From Cavia porcellus (lineage: Eukaryota > Chordata > Mammalia > Rodentia > Caviidae), in the NCBI RefSeq assembly GCF_034190915.1, contig NW_026947486.1:80146044-80210043 (forward strand): a stretch of DNA of 64,000 nt, written 5' to 3'. The stretch's first letter is position 1, and each line of letters starts with the position of its first letter. Below the pieces are notes generated by a model. It was not told the DNA's origin. It saw only the letters and a program-made list of their open reading frames with translations, and did not search any database. Of this stretch, positions 12,030 to 25,258 are shown in pieces. Made by a program: the position numbers and the translations under genes.

Positions 12030-12125
12030 GGGAGCCTGGGATGTAGTTCAAGGGTAGAACACTTGCCCAGCATGCCAAAGCCCTAGGTTTGATCACCGGC
12101 ACTGCAGCAAACAAACAAACAAAGC
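12030..12125 (+). repeat. ID-like SINE, sense
   Basis: The tRNA-like body 'gcctgggatgtagttcaagggtagaacacttgcccagcatgcc...ggtttgatcaccggcactgcag' is followed by an (aaac)n tail. A-box and B-box regions are recognisable but mutated. Confidence 0.8.
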
Positions 12126-14175
12126 TAACAAGCAAAAAATAGTCTTACCAGGCAACGGCAGTCATTACCCTTTAAGTCTTTTCCTTAGTCTTTTTCAAGG
12201 CTGCCTTCCAACCAGCTAGTTTAACTTTCTTTTATCACCTTTTTTATTACTATGTCTAAGAAGATATCACCACACAGATATGGACCAGTAAAAGGCATGC
12301 ATGTGAAGAAACACCCAATTTTGCATGTGCTTTGTGTGCAGTTTACAGAGATCCTCTGAATTAATGAGCCCATCCATGTACTCTCTCTCTATATATAAGA
12401 TTTTTTGTACACTAAAGTCCACAATTCATGATAGAAAGTTCTAAGCCATGATAGTTTGAGATCACCAAGGTCGTATTAATGTAAGAGTCTCATACTATTT
12501 CAGGATTTGCTGGTGGTTCACCATATTAAATTTGACCTTGATTCAAACTCCCAATCTTCCCAAGTTTGAAAGTTTGAGGATGAGCTCCCATACTCTTTCT
12601 GACTTAATCTCTCACATATTCTATCTATTTGAGGACACTGTATAATTTACTCAGCCCATAAGCAAATGTGATTACTCACAGAATACTTCTGGGAACATTG
12701 TGTATGAACAATAAAACATATAAGTACCTCTGCCTTTGAGAAACTACTAAAAGTTACACATGGGAAAATTCATTGAGGGTTCTTAGACACCTCCCTGTCA
12801 TGTATATCCATGGAATATCCTGACTCATTTGCTTTCTGGATTCTGATTTGGGATTTTATTTGGAATATTTTGCCTGACTTTAACGTCTAAAATAAGGCTG
12901 GATATTTACTTCTTGTCTTTTTCTCCTTTTTTTGACTTGTTTGATATTTTCTGTCCTTGACTCTCCATTCTTGGGTTCTCCCATTATATCATGTTTCTAT
13001 CTTGTTTCTCTACTTTACCCCTTTGTCATGTATTTTCATGTGCCTTGTATAATACTGTTCTATACTCTCAAATCTTTTCTGCACCCACCCACCCACCCAC
13101 AATCTCTAGGCATTATATGCCCACTCACCCCCTATTTGGTCCAGCTAATGATTCCCAGCATCTCCTCAAATTGGCTTTGTTTTATCCTTCTAGGTTTCAT
13201 GTGGCTTCACAATATACATTTGCATTTTGATCATGATCCCCAGGCTGCTGCTTCGCAAAAAACAAAACCAAAAATGTCTCACAACTCAAGAGGCCACATT
13301 GACATATTTGTTAAGTCTAGTTCTGATTATTCCTCTAGCCTTTATTGGCTCCCACCAGTTACAGCCCTCCATTTTAATTCTCTTCTTAGCTGTCCCATCC
13401 TCTAGCTGCAGAGTTAAATGATAGGACATTCTATCTATTTGGAAAAGAGGTCACCAGATTGAGCATGGCAATGTATATGTATGGGCTCATAAACAAAACA
13501 ACCTCATTTGACTCTTCAAGTAGATTTTTAGCTAGGTCACTCTTAACAGCCACCCAATGAGGGAAATGAAAAACTATCAATTTACAAAACAAGATTATGG
13601 AAATTTGCAAGATGAGAACTAGATAGAGAAACTCTTGGATTAATTTTCTTCAGTGACCTAGAAGTATATTGATAAAGAAGAAAATAATGCATTTTTAATA
13701 ATGAACACACGGTATTTCTACCTAGTCATGTTAGCTTAACAATAGAGCATATGTACTTTTCAAGGGCAGTACATTCTGAATCATTCTCCCCAAAGCTTAT
13801 TTTGTGGAACATGATAGTCCAATATTCCTGGTTATTTCCACCTATCTAATCTCTAGGTCACAAATTGGTACTTACACGGAAATGAATTGCTACTAGATGG
13901 AACAATTTAAAGTCCAGTAGGTTATCTAGAAAAATATTAGATCAAGAGATTTATGAACTCTGGATGTTTTAATTTGGGTAAATTTAATTTGGGTAAGTGC
14001 AGATACAAATTATGCCAAGACATTAATAGAGTAGGAAAGATAACTACTATTAGATAAGATTGTGGGAGAGGCAGTCGCCTGGTTTGCCCTTTGAGGGAAT
14101 AGAGGAACTAGGGTAGTGAGGCAGTAGTGCTCAAGGTAGGGTGACAAACTCAGGGAACTAAATATTTCTTCTTGT
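12126..14175. other. Intergenic, no gene seen
   Basis: It contains a short (cacc)n run at 13,083-13,101. ORFs such as 12,932-13,405 are low-complexity, lack domains and have no splice or promoter support. Confidence 0.45.
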
Positions 14176-14680
14176 TATGGACCAAATTGTGGCCCTATCC
14201 CCAAATTCATATGTTGAAACCCTGAATCCTCAATACTTTAGAATTGACTGTATTTGGAAATAAATATTTTAAAGAACTAATAACCTCTTTAACCTTAACC
14301 TTAAATTAAAATGAAGCTATCAGGGTCAGTCTTAATCCAATCTGGCTGATGCCCTTATTAAAAAAGAATGGGTTGTGTGAGGACACAGCAAGAAAGCAGC
14401 CTTTTGCAAGCCAGAGAGAGGCCTCAGGAATAAGCAGACCACCTGACATCTTGATCTTGGACTTCTAGTTTCTAGAACTGTAATAAAAATAAAATTTTTG
14501 TTGTTGAAACTATCCAGTCTGTGATTTTTTTAAAATAGAGCCACAAAATGTAGTCCAGGCTGGCCTGGAACTCATGATTCACCTGCCTTAGCTTCCTAAG
14601 TGCTGGGAGTACAGATGTCTGCCACCACACTGGGCCAGTCTGTGATATTTTGATATGACAAGCCTTCTACACTATATGCG
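14176..14680 (+). mobile_element. MaLR-type (MLT1-like) solo LTR with a B1 inserted
   Basis: The order matches an ancient ERVL-MaLR LTR: 'ttatggaccaaattgtggcccta', 'ccaaattcatatgttgaaacc', 'gactgtatttggaaata', 'cttggacttctagtttctagaactgt', 'gttgaaactatccagtctgtgat', 'tgatatgacaagcc'. A SINE splits the last segment. It is a solo LTR without internal genes, long inactive. Confidence 0.75.
14532..14634 (-). repeat. B1-type SINE inserted in the LTR
   Basis: The antisense B1 block (ccaggctggcctggaactc, cctaagtgctgggagtacag) is flanked by the direct repeat ccagtctgtgat(at)ttt at about 14,514-14,531 and 14,635-14,650, giving the relative age: LTR first, B1 later. Confidence 0.8.
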
Positions 14681-17600
14681 GTCCCTTTTTTGGCTTCCTA
14701 AACTGTAATGCCTCATCCATCATTTCGGGAAGTCTCTATGATTGTGGCTGGGAGGCAGAGGCTCTCCAACAGTAGCAAAGGTTGCATCAAGATGGGCTTT
14801 CCCTGCTCAGGGCTGACATTGCTAATGGGACAAGCTGCCATGTCTAATGCCTATTGCTAAGCAAGGACCTGAATGAACTAGCTCTGGTCATTGTCTTTGC
14901 ACACGCTAGTCACAACTCTCTATGTCTCCCATGAACACTATGAGCTACTAGGAGCCTTTAAATAAATTCATTTTTCCCTGGTCCGTTAATGATGGTTTCT
15001 GTGGTTTACAGTGAAAACTCCTGACGGCTATGCTACAAGTTTAAATATATGTCTTATAAGTAACTCAACTGCAGTTATTCCTGGGTGTCAGGTATTCATC
15101 GTTAGATGAGCAGTGACCTCAGGATGCTCAGTAATCAAGTAATTCTGAGCAATACTTTAGCTATCAGAGATGTGCAAAGGGCACCTAAACGATTCTGAGG
15201 TGTTTATCTTTTTCCTTCCCTATTTTATTTTTGTTCTCTTTTTGTTGTTTTTCCTTTTGGCTAATGCTTCACCTATGCCAGTAGGTACCACAAATGTTGT
15301 TCAGTCTTACATGGGTCTCATGGAAGTAAAACAAGCTGTTGGCCCTGCTCTGTTTAGGCTCTGTTGGAATGAAAAATTGTCTTAGAATGGGTTTCCTCTT
15401 GATGCCCAGACCTTCTTGTACTCAGCTATGAAGAATAGAAGATAGTAATAAAATCACATAATTTCTGTGTAAGCTGATTACCTATTACTTGGAAATGAAA
15501 GGTCAGCCACGGATACAGTGGTGGTTGTAGAATAGATATATAGAAAGAAGATAGATGTGCCTCTTAAGGGCAGCAGTGAAAGGCAGAGGAGTGTGCCAAG
15601 GAGAGGGGGACACTAGTGATCAGGAGACTGTCTTGAAGTGGAGTTTCTATAGTAAATACACTACTTCTACTTCTAGAGTATGTAGTAGAGGGGTAGAGAT
15701 AGTGAAAATCTCATATACTTTTTTCTAACAATTTATTTAATATTTAAAAAAACATGTTATCCTCATCAAGATATTTTTTCTTACTTTTATTTGAGTGTGA
15801 CATTGGGAGGCTGACAGAAACGAAAGGGTTTATATGCTTTTCCTAGAAAACTCTTTAGGGACTACATCTAGGGTTCTCAACTTTACTTCACAAGCAGTTA
15901 TTCAACCTCAAGCTAAATGTTTGCTGTTAGGCACTTAAATTGTTCTTCAGCCTTCTGCCGGGGCCTGACTCTCTAAAACATTCCTCACTATTCGCTCTAG
16001 CACAGGACTCTTGGCTTTTGTGGTCTCATCTCTTGGCCCTTGAACATAGTCCTTAGCAGTTCTTTTTAAATGTGACCTCAGGGTTGCCCAGCTTCAGGCA
16101 CTTCTTTGCCTCCCCTGCCATGCATGGTCACTTGTCTTTGCCCACTCTGTTCCTGCCAGGAGATTGCAGGCCTTACAATGAAAATAGTCCTCTAGCAACA
16201 GAATATCCAACTAAGGGATAATTCAAAGTTATTATTTCTCCTTTCTGAGAACTCAGTAGGACTATTTAGTTGGAAATGTAAAAATACAGAACAAAATGAA
16301 CCTGGGAGACAAATTGAATTTGGAGTAGAACGCTTTCAAGTATTAAAGAGCACATTATACTTAAAATATATCCAATTCCTTGCTGAATAGTTGGCTTACC
16401 TTTTCTTTTAATTTAACTTTTTATTAGGGGGAAAAATTCAGTAGAGCATGTTTCTATAGCAACCTGGTAGCCATACCTCTTGTAACCTATGAAGTCATTT
16501 AATTGAGAGGCACAAGTAGGTCAGAGTAGAGTTTTATGGGAACCAGCTGACCAAAGGTTATATAATTGGGTAGCTGAAGGTCACAGACCGCTTGCCCAGG
16601 AGGAGACAAGCAGTACTGACAAAAGCCTGAGAGTATGTAGTACTCTCAGAAGGTGGCCACATGCATGGGGAGTGGAAAGATAAAAACCGAGCAGACAGAA
16701 GGCCTCAGGCTTGTGTTGGCAAAGTTTTACACTTTCAGACTATGTAATCACAGCTGCTCTGCTACCTTGGCAAGGCCTCTTTTGAAGGGAAAGGAAGAGA
16801 GGAAGATCCATTGCTATTCTCCTATAGTGAGTTGTATTGGGTTTAAAGCAACCTGTGAACTAAAACACCAAACCCAAACCCAAACAAAACAAAACAGCAA
16901 GACCAGCATACACATGGGGGTAATAAAAAGAATCCTAGGCTTGAGAACCTGGAAGTTGACTCAGGTTAAGAGATTAAACTGTTCAGGAGACACATGTCTT
17001 CCAGTTTTCATTCCCCATGCCACAAGCTATTCAGCAGCCACAAATTCCCATTTTGCCAACCAGTGGCTACTTACGAATCGATGATTAATACGAACAGTGC
17101 TGGCAATGAATACCCATGATTGGTTTCTTTTATCTCAGTGACACCTCTGCAAAACCAGATGTAATAATCAACCCAGTTCCATCCACTGTGGTAATTGCAG
17201 ATCATTATATAAAACAGCTACTTTATTTTGCACTTGCTGATGAAAATTGGGGTTGACTTAGAAACAGTTTTCTTCCAGCCTGGGTCACACAAGGAAGGAG
17301 AGAGAGGGAGATGCATTCTACTTTTCTCAGAATCTTATAGGAAGAAAGTCTATTATCTGATCAATATCAGCCCATCACAGGGGCCAGAGTCCTGAGCCTC
17401 GCCAATCATTCAAATGTGGGGAGGCTGGTCTGGGGTGCCACTCAATTATTGGACCCTAGAAGGGATTTCTTTGGCAAATCTCTCTAGTGTTTCAGAACCC
17501 ACCTACCTCTGCCGGCCCATTCTCCAAATAGCTCACCCACCCACTTTGTCACCTTTCATCACATTTGTCAGAGAGAAGGTAGGTGTGGAAGACTGAAGAA

Positions 17601-17875
17601 TGTATAACATTGAGGGAGTGGTGGTGAGAGAGGTCAGTTGGTGGCAGCAACCAGAGGTACAGCAATCACACACTGGCTCTAGGGTCATTTACAGCTTGCT
17701 GAGTGACCTTCAGTCCTCTATGAGTCATACTTTCAGCTGAGTCATAGATAACAGGAGAGAGGTTTTATTCTCTGTGCATCGGACTACTTCCTTATGCCCT
17801 CCTCGTGTTCTTTCTAGTTAACTGAGGAAGGAGCTGAGTCTTCTATTGTTGTTTTTCTGACATTTTTTGAAGTCA
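14681..17875. other. Intergenic, no gene seen
   Basis: The ORF at 16,653-17,084 (143 codons) has no recognisable domain and is preceded by no promoter-like sequence. A short (cccaaa)n run lies near 16,870-16,895. Confidence 0.45.
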
Positions 17876-17879
17876 TATA

Positions 17880-18065
17880 TTTTTATCGTTTACCATCGGG
17901 AAGTTACTTCATCTGTCTGAGGCTTAATTTCCTAATTTACACTTTGGCAATAAAATAGTACTTCATTGTATATCATAGTAATATTTTCAGGTTTAAATGA
18001 AATAAGTCATGTAAAGAATTTCTCAGTCTCCACCATACAGTAAGGGTTTGAAGAGTGTGACTTAC
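17880..18065 (+). repeat. MIR-like SINE, sense
   Basis: The 'gggaagttacttcatctgtctgaggcttaatttcctaatttac' core followed by 'gtaaatgaaataa'-type sequence matches the MIR 3' half, diverged. Confidence 0.6.
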
Positions 18066-19329
18066 TATTAAATTGTTCACAAAATATAATTGATTAATGA
18101 AATCCCAACATCTGGAAGCCAGTACTGTATAGAGGTCAATAGAATGTTATTCCCCTGTAAATTGCTAAACTTCAGTTTTAAAATCAATTTGTTATGAAAC
18201 TTGATTAGTGAGGATTATTTCTCTTGAATACTATCACCCTGGAAGAGAAGGCAGTCTAATTTCTGCATTCTGAAAGCTAAGGACCAATCCTTAACACATG
18301 TTGGTCCATCAAAGGGCAGGAACCAAACAAGCTCTGCATGTAGGCTTCTCTCTGAGCGCCTCTAGCACTTCCTGGGAATGAATGAATGCATGAATTGCCT
18401 TCCACTTGGAAGGCTTCTACTAGAGGCTGGACGTACCTCTCTCTACATTAGGGATAATGGAATGGTTTGTCCCACCTTTATGGAAAGTTCATATTGTTTC
18501 TCACTGCCAGTAAAACCTCATCTTTGGCCACCTAAGTGACCTCTGAGTTCCCTGCAGGGTTGATCTTACAGCCCTCAGAGTGGAAGCTATTTTGCTAGTT
18601 TCTTTGTTTGGAAACAGCACGTTGATGAAGATCTTTATTTCCTTATGCTTAATAAATCTATTTTTTTCTTCCAGAGAACAAAAACACTGTAAACAAGCTT
18701 CTGTGAAGCATGACTAATTCTTTCCCATAATAGATTCAGAGAACTAGAGACGAGTGTGCTTTTAATAGCCCCCCAAATCAATAAGAACTGATTTGCCACA
18801 TAGGCTTTGAATCACAGGCATAGGAGATCAACAGGCTTCCAGTCTCCACAGGCAGCCTGTCTTCAGGAGTGATGCTTTGTTAATGTTGCATACACACAAT
18901 GACAAAAGCAGGATCTGAGTGTTGTGTGCGTTGTTCCAGACAGTCCTCAAAGAGCTGTTGTGTGGGTGTGCCTGAGGCACGCTCATGTGCCCCACTTGCA
19001 AAAACTGGAGAGGTACACAAATAACCAATAATAAGGTGGCCCTAGGTGTCCCCATTGGACATGCTAATGACAAAATCACTGCCGTCTGCCTTCCCCAAGG
19101 GGTAAGTGCAGAGTGCCTCTGTGCTTGGCCTCTCATAACAGATAAGAGACCTGGGGAGAAGTGTACTGTATCACGGGTGAGGAGCCTTCATGGCCACTGA
19201 AAACCTCAGGGACATGTTTTAAAATTCAGTGACTTAGAGCACATTTCCACTTTCTCACCTTGGAAGTGGTAAGAGGCAGAAAATTTAGACTTTCTTGTAA
19301 GAAAAGAGCTCTAGAATTGTGGGATAAAG
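18066..19329. other. Intergenic, no gene seen
   Basis: 18,360-18,395 has a short gaatgaatgaatgcatgaa repeat. The overlapping ORFs at 18,828-19,200 on both strands show no recognisable family. Confidence 0.4.
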
Positions 19330-19720
19330 TTTGGGAGTCCCTTAGAAATTATTTAGTCCAATTCTTTCATTTTTTTTTACCAGTGAATAAAACTAAGGTC
19401 CAAAGAGATTTTCTTACTCATTAGAGACTATTATGGTTTTTTAGTGAAAGAATCAGAATTAAGGGCTCCTGACACCCAATTCAGTGTGTCTCCCAAAACA
19501 TCATACTACTTGCCACAGTAATTGCGTTTGTTTTAACCTTAAATAATAACAGCCAGCACTTACTCATCATTCTTTATACGCCAGGACTTGCACTATGAAT
19601 TTAAGCATGTTATGAAAAAGGGTAACATTTTTTATTTTCTTCACTTTATAGAAAAGGAGGTGATTACTTAGAGAGGACAAGTAACTAAACCAAGTTTACA
19701 CATTGTGCAGTACAATTCCT
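19330..19720 (+). repeat. Two old MIR-type fragments
   Basis: 19,340-19,495 ('attatttagtccaattctttca', 'aactaaggtccaaagagatt', 'gggctcctgacacccaattcagtg') and 19,548-19,715 ('agcacttactcatcattctttat', 'ttatagaaaaggaggtgattacttagagaggacaagtaacta') follow ancient MIR-family layouts. Subfamily is uncertain. Confidence 0.5.
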
Positions 19721-20039
19721 TTACTATTTAATTTACTAGGCTAGCCAATTTAGTCCAAGAAGAGTGGCCAGAGTAGAGGAGATATTTACATTGACCAGGA
19801 ACTATGAAGCTGAATGTCAAAATTCTGCATACTTTTGTTTATTTTTATCCTGAGAAGATAATTGCATCAATATTTTCAAGACTAATTCTGGAATATTGTT
19901 CTCCTGTCTGAATATGCTCACTGACATTCATCACTACACTTATAAATGACAACAGGATGAACCTTTACAAATGTGCACAAGTTGAAATTGCAAATAGATT
20001 GGTAGCAAATGGATATTAAAATATTGATTAACTAAAATA

Positions 20040-20400
20040 CTTGCTCTTTCTTTATGGCAGAATAGTACTCCATTGTTTATCAATACCACATTTTCTTTAT
20101 TGATTTCTCTGTTGATGGGCATCTAGACTGCTTCTGAGATTTAGCTATTATGAATTCTGCTGTTATAAATATGCATGCATTACTAGAATGCAATTTCCTT
20201 AACCTTTTTGAGAAGATACCTAGCAGGGGAGTAGTTGGGTCAAGTAAAATTTCTAGTTTTAGTTTTTTGAAGAATCTCCATACTGATTTCCCTAGTGGTT
20301 GTACTAGCTTACATTCCCACCAGTGATGTGGAACCAACCACTATCACCCTACAGCTTCAACAGCATTTGTTATTTGATGTGTTGATCACAGCCATTCTTA
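20040..20400 (-). mobile_element. L1 3' ORF2 segment, antisense
   Basis: 'tttatggcagaatagtactccattgt', 'gttgatgggcatctagactg', 'gagaagatacctagcag' and 'ttacattcccaccagtga' are antisense L1 landmarks. It ends abruptly near 20,400 where sequence of different character begins. Confidence 0.8.
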
Positions 20401-21010
20401 CACAAGCTAGGATATCACATAGCATTCCTTATATGAGAAACCCAAAATAAAAATAAAGACAAAATAGAAGATAGACAATAGGAAGTAGGGAGATGGATGT
20501 TTCTCAAATGGAAAGAGGAGAAAGAGACAAAGGGAGTGGAGAAGGAGGGGAGGGAAAGGGGGTAAAAAAAGAATTGGGCTGTGTGTGTGTGTGTGTGTGT
20601 GTACATGTGTCAAATCCCCACCGGAAATGTAAACATTATGTATTGCAAACATGTATTAATAAAATTAAAAAGTTTAAAAGTTGATCTCATAGGGGCTGGG
20701 GGTTTAGCTCAGCGGCATAAGCGCCTGCCTTGCAAGCAGAGAGTCATGAGTTCGATCCCTGGTACCGGTAAAAACGAAAAAGACAAAAAAAAAAAAAAAA
20801 AGTTGATCTCATAGAAGTTGAAAATAGAATCATGGCTACCAGAGGCCAGGGAGAGTAGGAGGGAGGGGAAATGGAAAGCGATTGGTCAATGCATACCAAG
20901 GTACATTAGAAGAGAGAAAGTCGTTCTCCATTCTTGTGTGCTATTACACAGTAGGGTGCCTATAGATAACCATAATGTACTTATTCTCATTAGTATATAT
21001 GTCTCTGTTG
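20401..21010 (+). mobile_element. L1 3'UTR-type sequence, sense, split by an ID SINE
   Basis: Before the ID it is purine-rich with a (gt)n run at 20,579-20,602. After it, 'atcatggctaccagaggccaggg...ggagggaggggaaatgg...acagtagggtgcctatagataaccataatgtac' matches an old L1 3'UTR. Both parts are non-coding. Confidence 0.6.
20693..20800 (+). repeat. ID SINE with intact Pol III boxes and 14-bp TSD
   Basis: The tRNA-like body carries an A box (tagctcagcgg, 20,705-20,715) and a B box (gttcgatcc, 20,750-20,758) that fit the Pol III consensus, then an A-rich tail. The perfect repeat agttgatctcatag flanks it (20,679-20,692 and 20,801-20,814). It is little diverged from the copies at 34,503 and 52,337, so it is a young family. 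Confidence 0.92.
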
Positions 21011-21680
21011 TTTTTCTTGGTTATCTATTAACTTGATTTTAAGTAGATTAATTTTGTTTATTGATCTGTTTTACACTTTCTGTGGTCCCTTTCTAAACTT
21101 GGAAAATTAATATGCCGAAGTTTGTGATTTCTTGATTTAGAAGACAATATCCTCAGCCATTTTATCAAGTGACACCACATTTAATCAACAAAGCTGCATC
21201 ACATGTAATCAATAATTTGCAGAAAAATGTATTATCACTGACTTTATCTGACAAAGCTAAAGAATATTTTCACAATTTGAGATTGAAAGTTATAACTGAA
21301 TCTAGGCCACAGATGTGGGAACAAAGAGATAAAAACAGACATTTCCTGATTTGGGAGTTACTTTACACATATTTCTAATAGATTCACATTTAATTATACA
21401 CCTAAAGTTACCATTAATGAAAATAAAAACACCAAAATTGTTTTTTTGGTAACCATATCTTTCCTTATATTCGTGCAATTGCTATTTTAATGTTTAATTT
21501 TTGTACTTTACTTGGTGCCAACACAATGACCTGGGAAAAAGATTCATATGAGAAAAAAACTGCTGCCAGGAATTTCAGTCAAAAGACACACACCCAGTCT
21601 TTGCACGGTTCTGGGAAACTAATCAATGAAGTGCCTCAAAGATCGGTCTTCTGACTAGTAGATGGTTCAATAGACTGTAT
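21011..21680. other. Intergenic, no gene seen
   Basis: AT-rich; a 69-codon frame at 21,169-21,378 has no recognisable family. Confidence 0.4.
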
Positions 21681-21689
21681 ATGTTATTT

Positions 21690-21885
21690 TATTGCTGTTA
21701 CTGTTTTGTTGTAGTACTAGGAGTTGAATTCAGGGCCTTTGTCCAGGACAATATCCCCAGACTTTTTATTTTGAGACAGGATTTTGCCAACTCACTTTTC
21801 CAAGCTGTGCTTGAACTTGAAATCCTCTTGCCTCAGCTTCCCATAATGTTGGGATTACAGACATGTAGCAAAATGTCCAGCTTCC
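21690..21885 (-). repeat. B4-type SINE (B1+ID dimer), antisense
   Basis: The + strand has the ID half reversed ('gtagtactaggagttgaattcagggcc') followed by the B1 half reversed ('ttgagacaggattttgcc', 'ctcttgcctcagcttccc', 'gttgggattacagacatg'). Confidence 0.8.
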
Positions 21886-22829
21886 TTTATTATGCTTTGT
21901 TCCCTAAAAATTTCCCCCTAAAATGTGTGAGTTGACTTTCCTGCCTGAGTTTTAATCTGAAGCTCTGCAATGCTTTGAGAGGAGCTGGTCCACAGGGTCA
22001 TCAGCGTGAACATCCTGACATTACCATCCAGAGCTGAAAATGGGCATAGCACCTCCTGAGATTGGACTCACTGTCTCATGAGTTTGAGAGCCCTAGAATA
22101 ACCTTCAAAGAGCCCCAGAAGCCTCTTGACATTGTACTCAGCCTTGCTTTGTTTTTTTATATTTCCTTAATAATGTCTTCTTAGTGCAGTTTTTAATTTT
22201 AAAGCATTAATATTTTTTCTTTCAAGAATTAGGCACTTGGTGTTATATGCAAAACAATGCCAAACCCAATCTTATATAATTTTCTCTAACATTTCTTTTA
22301 GACATTACATAGTTTTGCATTTTATATTTAGCCCTATGATGTATTTTGAATTAGGTTTTGTGTAAAGTATGAGGTATATATTGAGATTCTCTCCTTTTTG
22401 GCATGGGTGTCTAATTGTACCTGTCATGTCTACTGAAACATTCAACTAATTTTTGTAGAATAGGTGAGCTAGTTTTAAAATTGTGTGTCTTACTATAAAT
22501 TTTGTTCTTGTTTCCTTCACATGGAATGTAAAGAGTTTTTGAAAATTTTGCTTATTGGAAGTTGGCCTTAGAAGGTATCCTGGTTATCTGGCCAATTCAG
22601 CTTGATCCATTACCTCTTATTATATAAAATAAAGGCTGACATTTACATATTGTGTTATATGTTGCATTTATATTTGTTGGATATTAATCTTGCTTCTCAA
22701 TAAACTGAAATAACAAGAGAAAATAAGGTGAAATTTTATGACATATTTAAAGCCGAGTAACTGGAAAACTTTTGTAGTTAGTATAATTTCTAGGAATATC
22801 ATTTTTTAAGTGTCACTTCTTCAAACTTT
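21886..22829. other. Intergenic, L1-like AT-rich sequence
   Basis: Around 22,290-22,480 the order 'gatgtattttgaattaggttttgtgtaaagtatgaggtata' is an antisense L1 phrase. No open frame of interest. Confidence 0.45.
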
Positions 22830-24010
22830 ACAGTCAGATGAATTTTAAATGTATCCAAGATTTTAACATTAAAACCATGAAGGACTAGAAGAAAACATGA
22901 GAAATATTTATACGTAATTTTTCAGGTCAGAGTTCTTTTGAAAGAATGACAAAAGTCTAAAATCCATTTAAAAATTGCTAAATTTGATCTCGTATAAGTA
23001 AAATAATTTCTGCATGTCAACCATAAAGAAAGACAAAATCAAGACATGTATAGCTAAATGAGTGGACTCTGGGAACATAATCACAAGTGAAATAAATCAA
23101 GCACACGTGTGCAAATATCTCTCTGGTGTGAGAAACTGAAAATGTAAATAAGAACAAAAATGTACAATAGATATTGTGAAATAGGAAGAAATTATTCAAA
23201 AGGAAAATGAAATGGGGGAGAGGAAGGAAGGGAAAGAAAAAACCAAGAAAAAAAGATAAAACGAAAAGCGAGCTTTGTGAATGGGGAGGGGATGGAATGG
23301 GAATGGGAAAAAAAGAGGAATCAAGTATATCATATACAGGTACAAAGTATACTAGTGAATGTGGTCATTATGTGTACCTATGTTGTACCAATAAGCTTAA
23401 ATTAAAAAATTCAAAGTACAAAATGTACCATTAACTGAGAATAAAGTAACAAATAAAAGAAATAGACTGTTAGTCTGATTTTCTTATCACATATAAAGAA
23501 CTACAAACCAGTAAAAACCCCATCAATTAAATAGTTGTAAAAGTAAATCAACAACTCATAAAGAATAAAAGAGATTCTTCAACTTATAAAAGATGCACAT
23601 TGATGGTAGTAACAAAAATACAAAATAAAGCAACAGTCAGATATCATTTTTACTCATTGTGTTAACAAAGACTAAAAGCTTAATTACGCACATTGTACGC
23701 TACAGGGTGTGGGAAAATACTCACATGCATTGCTGGTGAGACTGTACATTTTCAAGTCTAGAGACTAATTTGGCAATATCTATTAAAACTAAAATGTGCT
23801 TGTTCTTTCACCCATACACACACATTAATATTCATTTCATCACTGGGCATAATAGTAAAAATTAGAAACTATGTCCATCAATAGGGGCTGGTAAAATGGG
23901 ACATTTTGTGAAATATTATGTAACCTTTAAGATAAGGGAGCTCTCTGTGGGTTGAAATGGAAAAATCTCCAAGATACTAAGAGTTAAGCAAAAGACAGAG
24001 CAGAATGTCA
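22830..24010 (+). mobile_element. L1 3'-end sequences, sense, two ages
   Basis: 22,830-23,470 resembles ORF2 tail plus a purine-rich 3'UTR. 23,480-24,010 resembles an older L1M 3' end ('attgctggtgagactgtacatt', 'tatgtccatcaataggggctgg', 'gaaaaatctccaagatact'). Both are decayed. Confidence 0.65.
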
Positions 24011-24348
24011 GGTATGCAACATTTTTGCTAAAAGTATATTAAGATTTGTGTAAGTGTGGAACATTTCCTGAAGCAAACACAAGAAACCAGTACCTCTACT
24101 TGCCTTATGAAGACAGTTTAAGGGAGAGGCCAGAGGAAGTCTTTTCACTAATTATTCCTTTATGCAAGCATTAATACTTTTAAAATAAATAATTTAAAAT
24201 CTAGGTGACAGTTTTCAATATGATACTTTAAACGCTCTTTAGGTTTTTACTCTCAAGATGTCAAGGTTAAGGATCTGGCTCCTCAAATAGTGCCCTACAG
24301 TGAGGTCTAAAGTTGTGCAGAAAGAGATTTTAAAACCCAGTGTGCCTT

Positions 24349-24498
24349 TTTTTGTCTTTTTGAGATAGAGTCTCACTGTTTAGTTCAGGCTGGCCTTCAA
24401 CTCACTTTGTAGTATACGCTGGTTTCAAACTTGCAGAAATCCTCCTGTCTCAGCCTCCCAAGTGCCGAGATTACAGGCATGTGTCACCAGACCCGGCT
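24349..24498 (-). repeat. Long B1 SINE, antisense
   Basis: Reverse-complement B1 with the extra internal segment seen in the other long copies of this window: ggctggccttcaactca then a second ggtttcaaacttgcag, followed by ctcagcctcccaagtgc. Confidence 0.85.
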
Positions 24499-24754
24499 TC
24501 AGTCTCCTTTTCAACACACATATTCAGTCTTTGACAGCTACTTAAATGGTAAGACACTAGTTGTTTCCATTGGCTCATATTAGCTTAGACTTAGTGTGCT
24601 ACAATATGATAATGGAAAAAAGCATTCGTAATGGAATAGAAACTTCAAATGAACTTTTGAGATCTGCATGAGAAATTTCTTAATATGAAAACCTTTTTAT
24701 AATAAGTGTTGCATGTGTTTATAAATTTATCTATATATAAAAACAAACCCAAAA

Positions 24755-24950
24755 CCAGGCATGGTGGTTCATTACTGCAATTCCAGCACTGTAAGAAGCC
24801 TAGGCAGGAGGATTGCAAGTTCAAGCCCAGCCTGAGCAACTAAGTGCTTTAACAAGATCCTGTTTCTAAATAAAAATAAGTAAATTAAAATGGGTTGGAC
24901 ATGTAACTCAGTGTGAAGGATCTGGGTTTAATATCCAGTACTAGGTGGTT
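24755..24950 (+). repeat. B4-type SINE (B1+ID), sense
   Basis: B1 half (ccaggcatggtggttcatta, agcctaggcaggaggattg) joined through an A-rich linker to an ID half (gggttggacatgtaactcag). Confidence 0.85.
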
Positions 24951-25258
24951 GAAAGAGATGAAGACACTGAAAGAAAACACATAAAATAGTTAATAATAGC
25001 AGTCTCAGGTGATTGAAGAATAAGAGATGTTTCCCTTTGAAGTGTTTAAAAATCTACATTTTCTAATTTTCTACATTGAAAAAATCCTCATTTTGGCCAT
25101 TAATGTTCATGAAACATTTTCTTGTCTGATTAATTTACTGTTTGCAATAAAAACAAGAAATAAAGAAACCATCATTTTGTCAATGGTATAGTTTCAACAT
25201 TCCCACCAAACTCATGCTAGAATTTATTCCTCATTGTGACATATTAAGAGATGGGACC

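Noticed and set aside
12932..13405. 157-codon + strand ORF
   Set aside because: Hydrophobic low-complexity text in AT-rich intergenic sequence; no domain or supporting signal.
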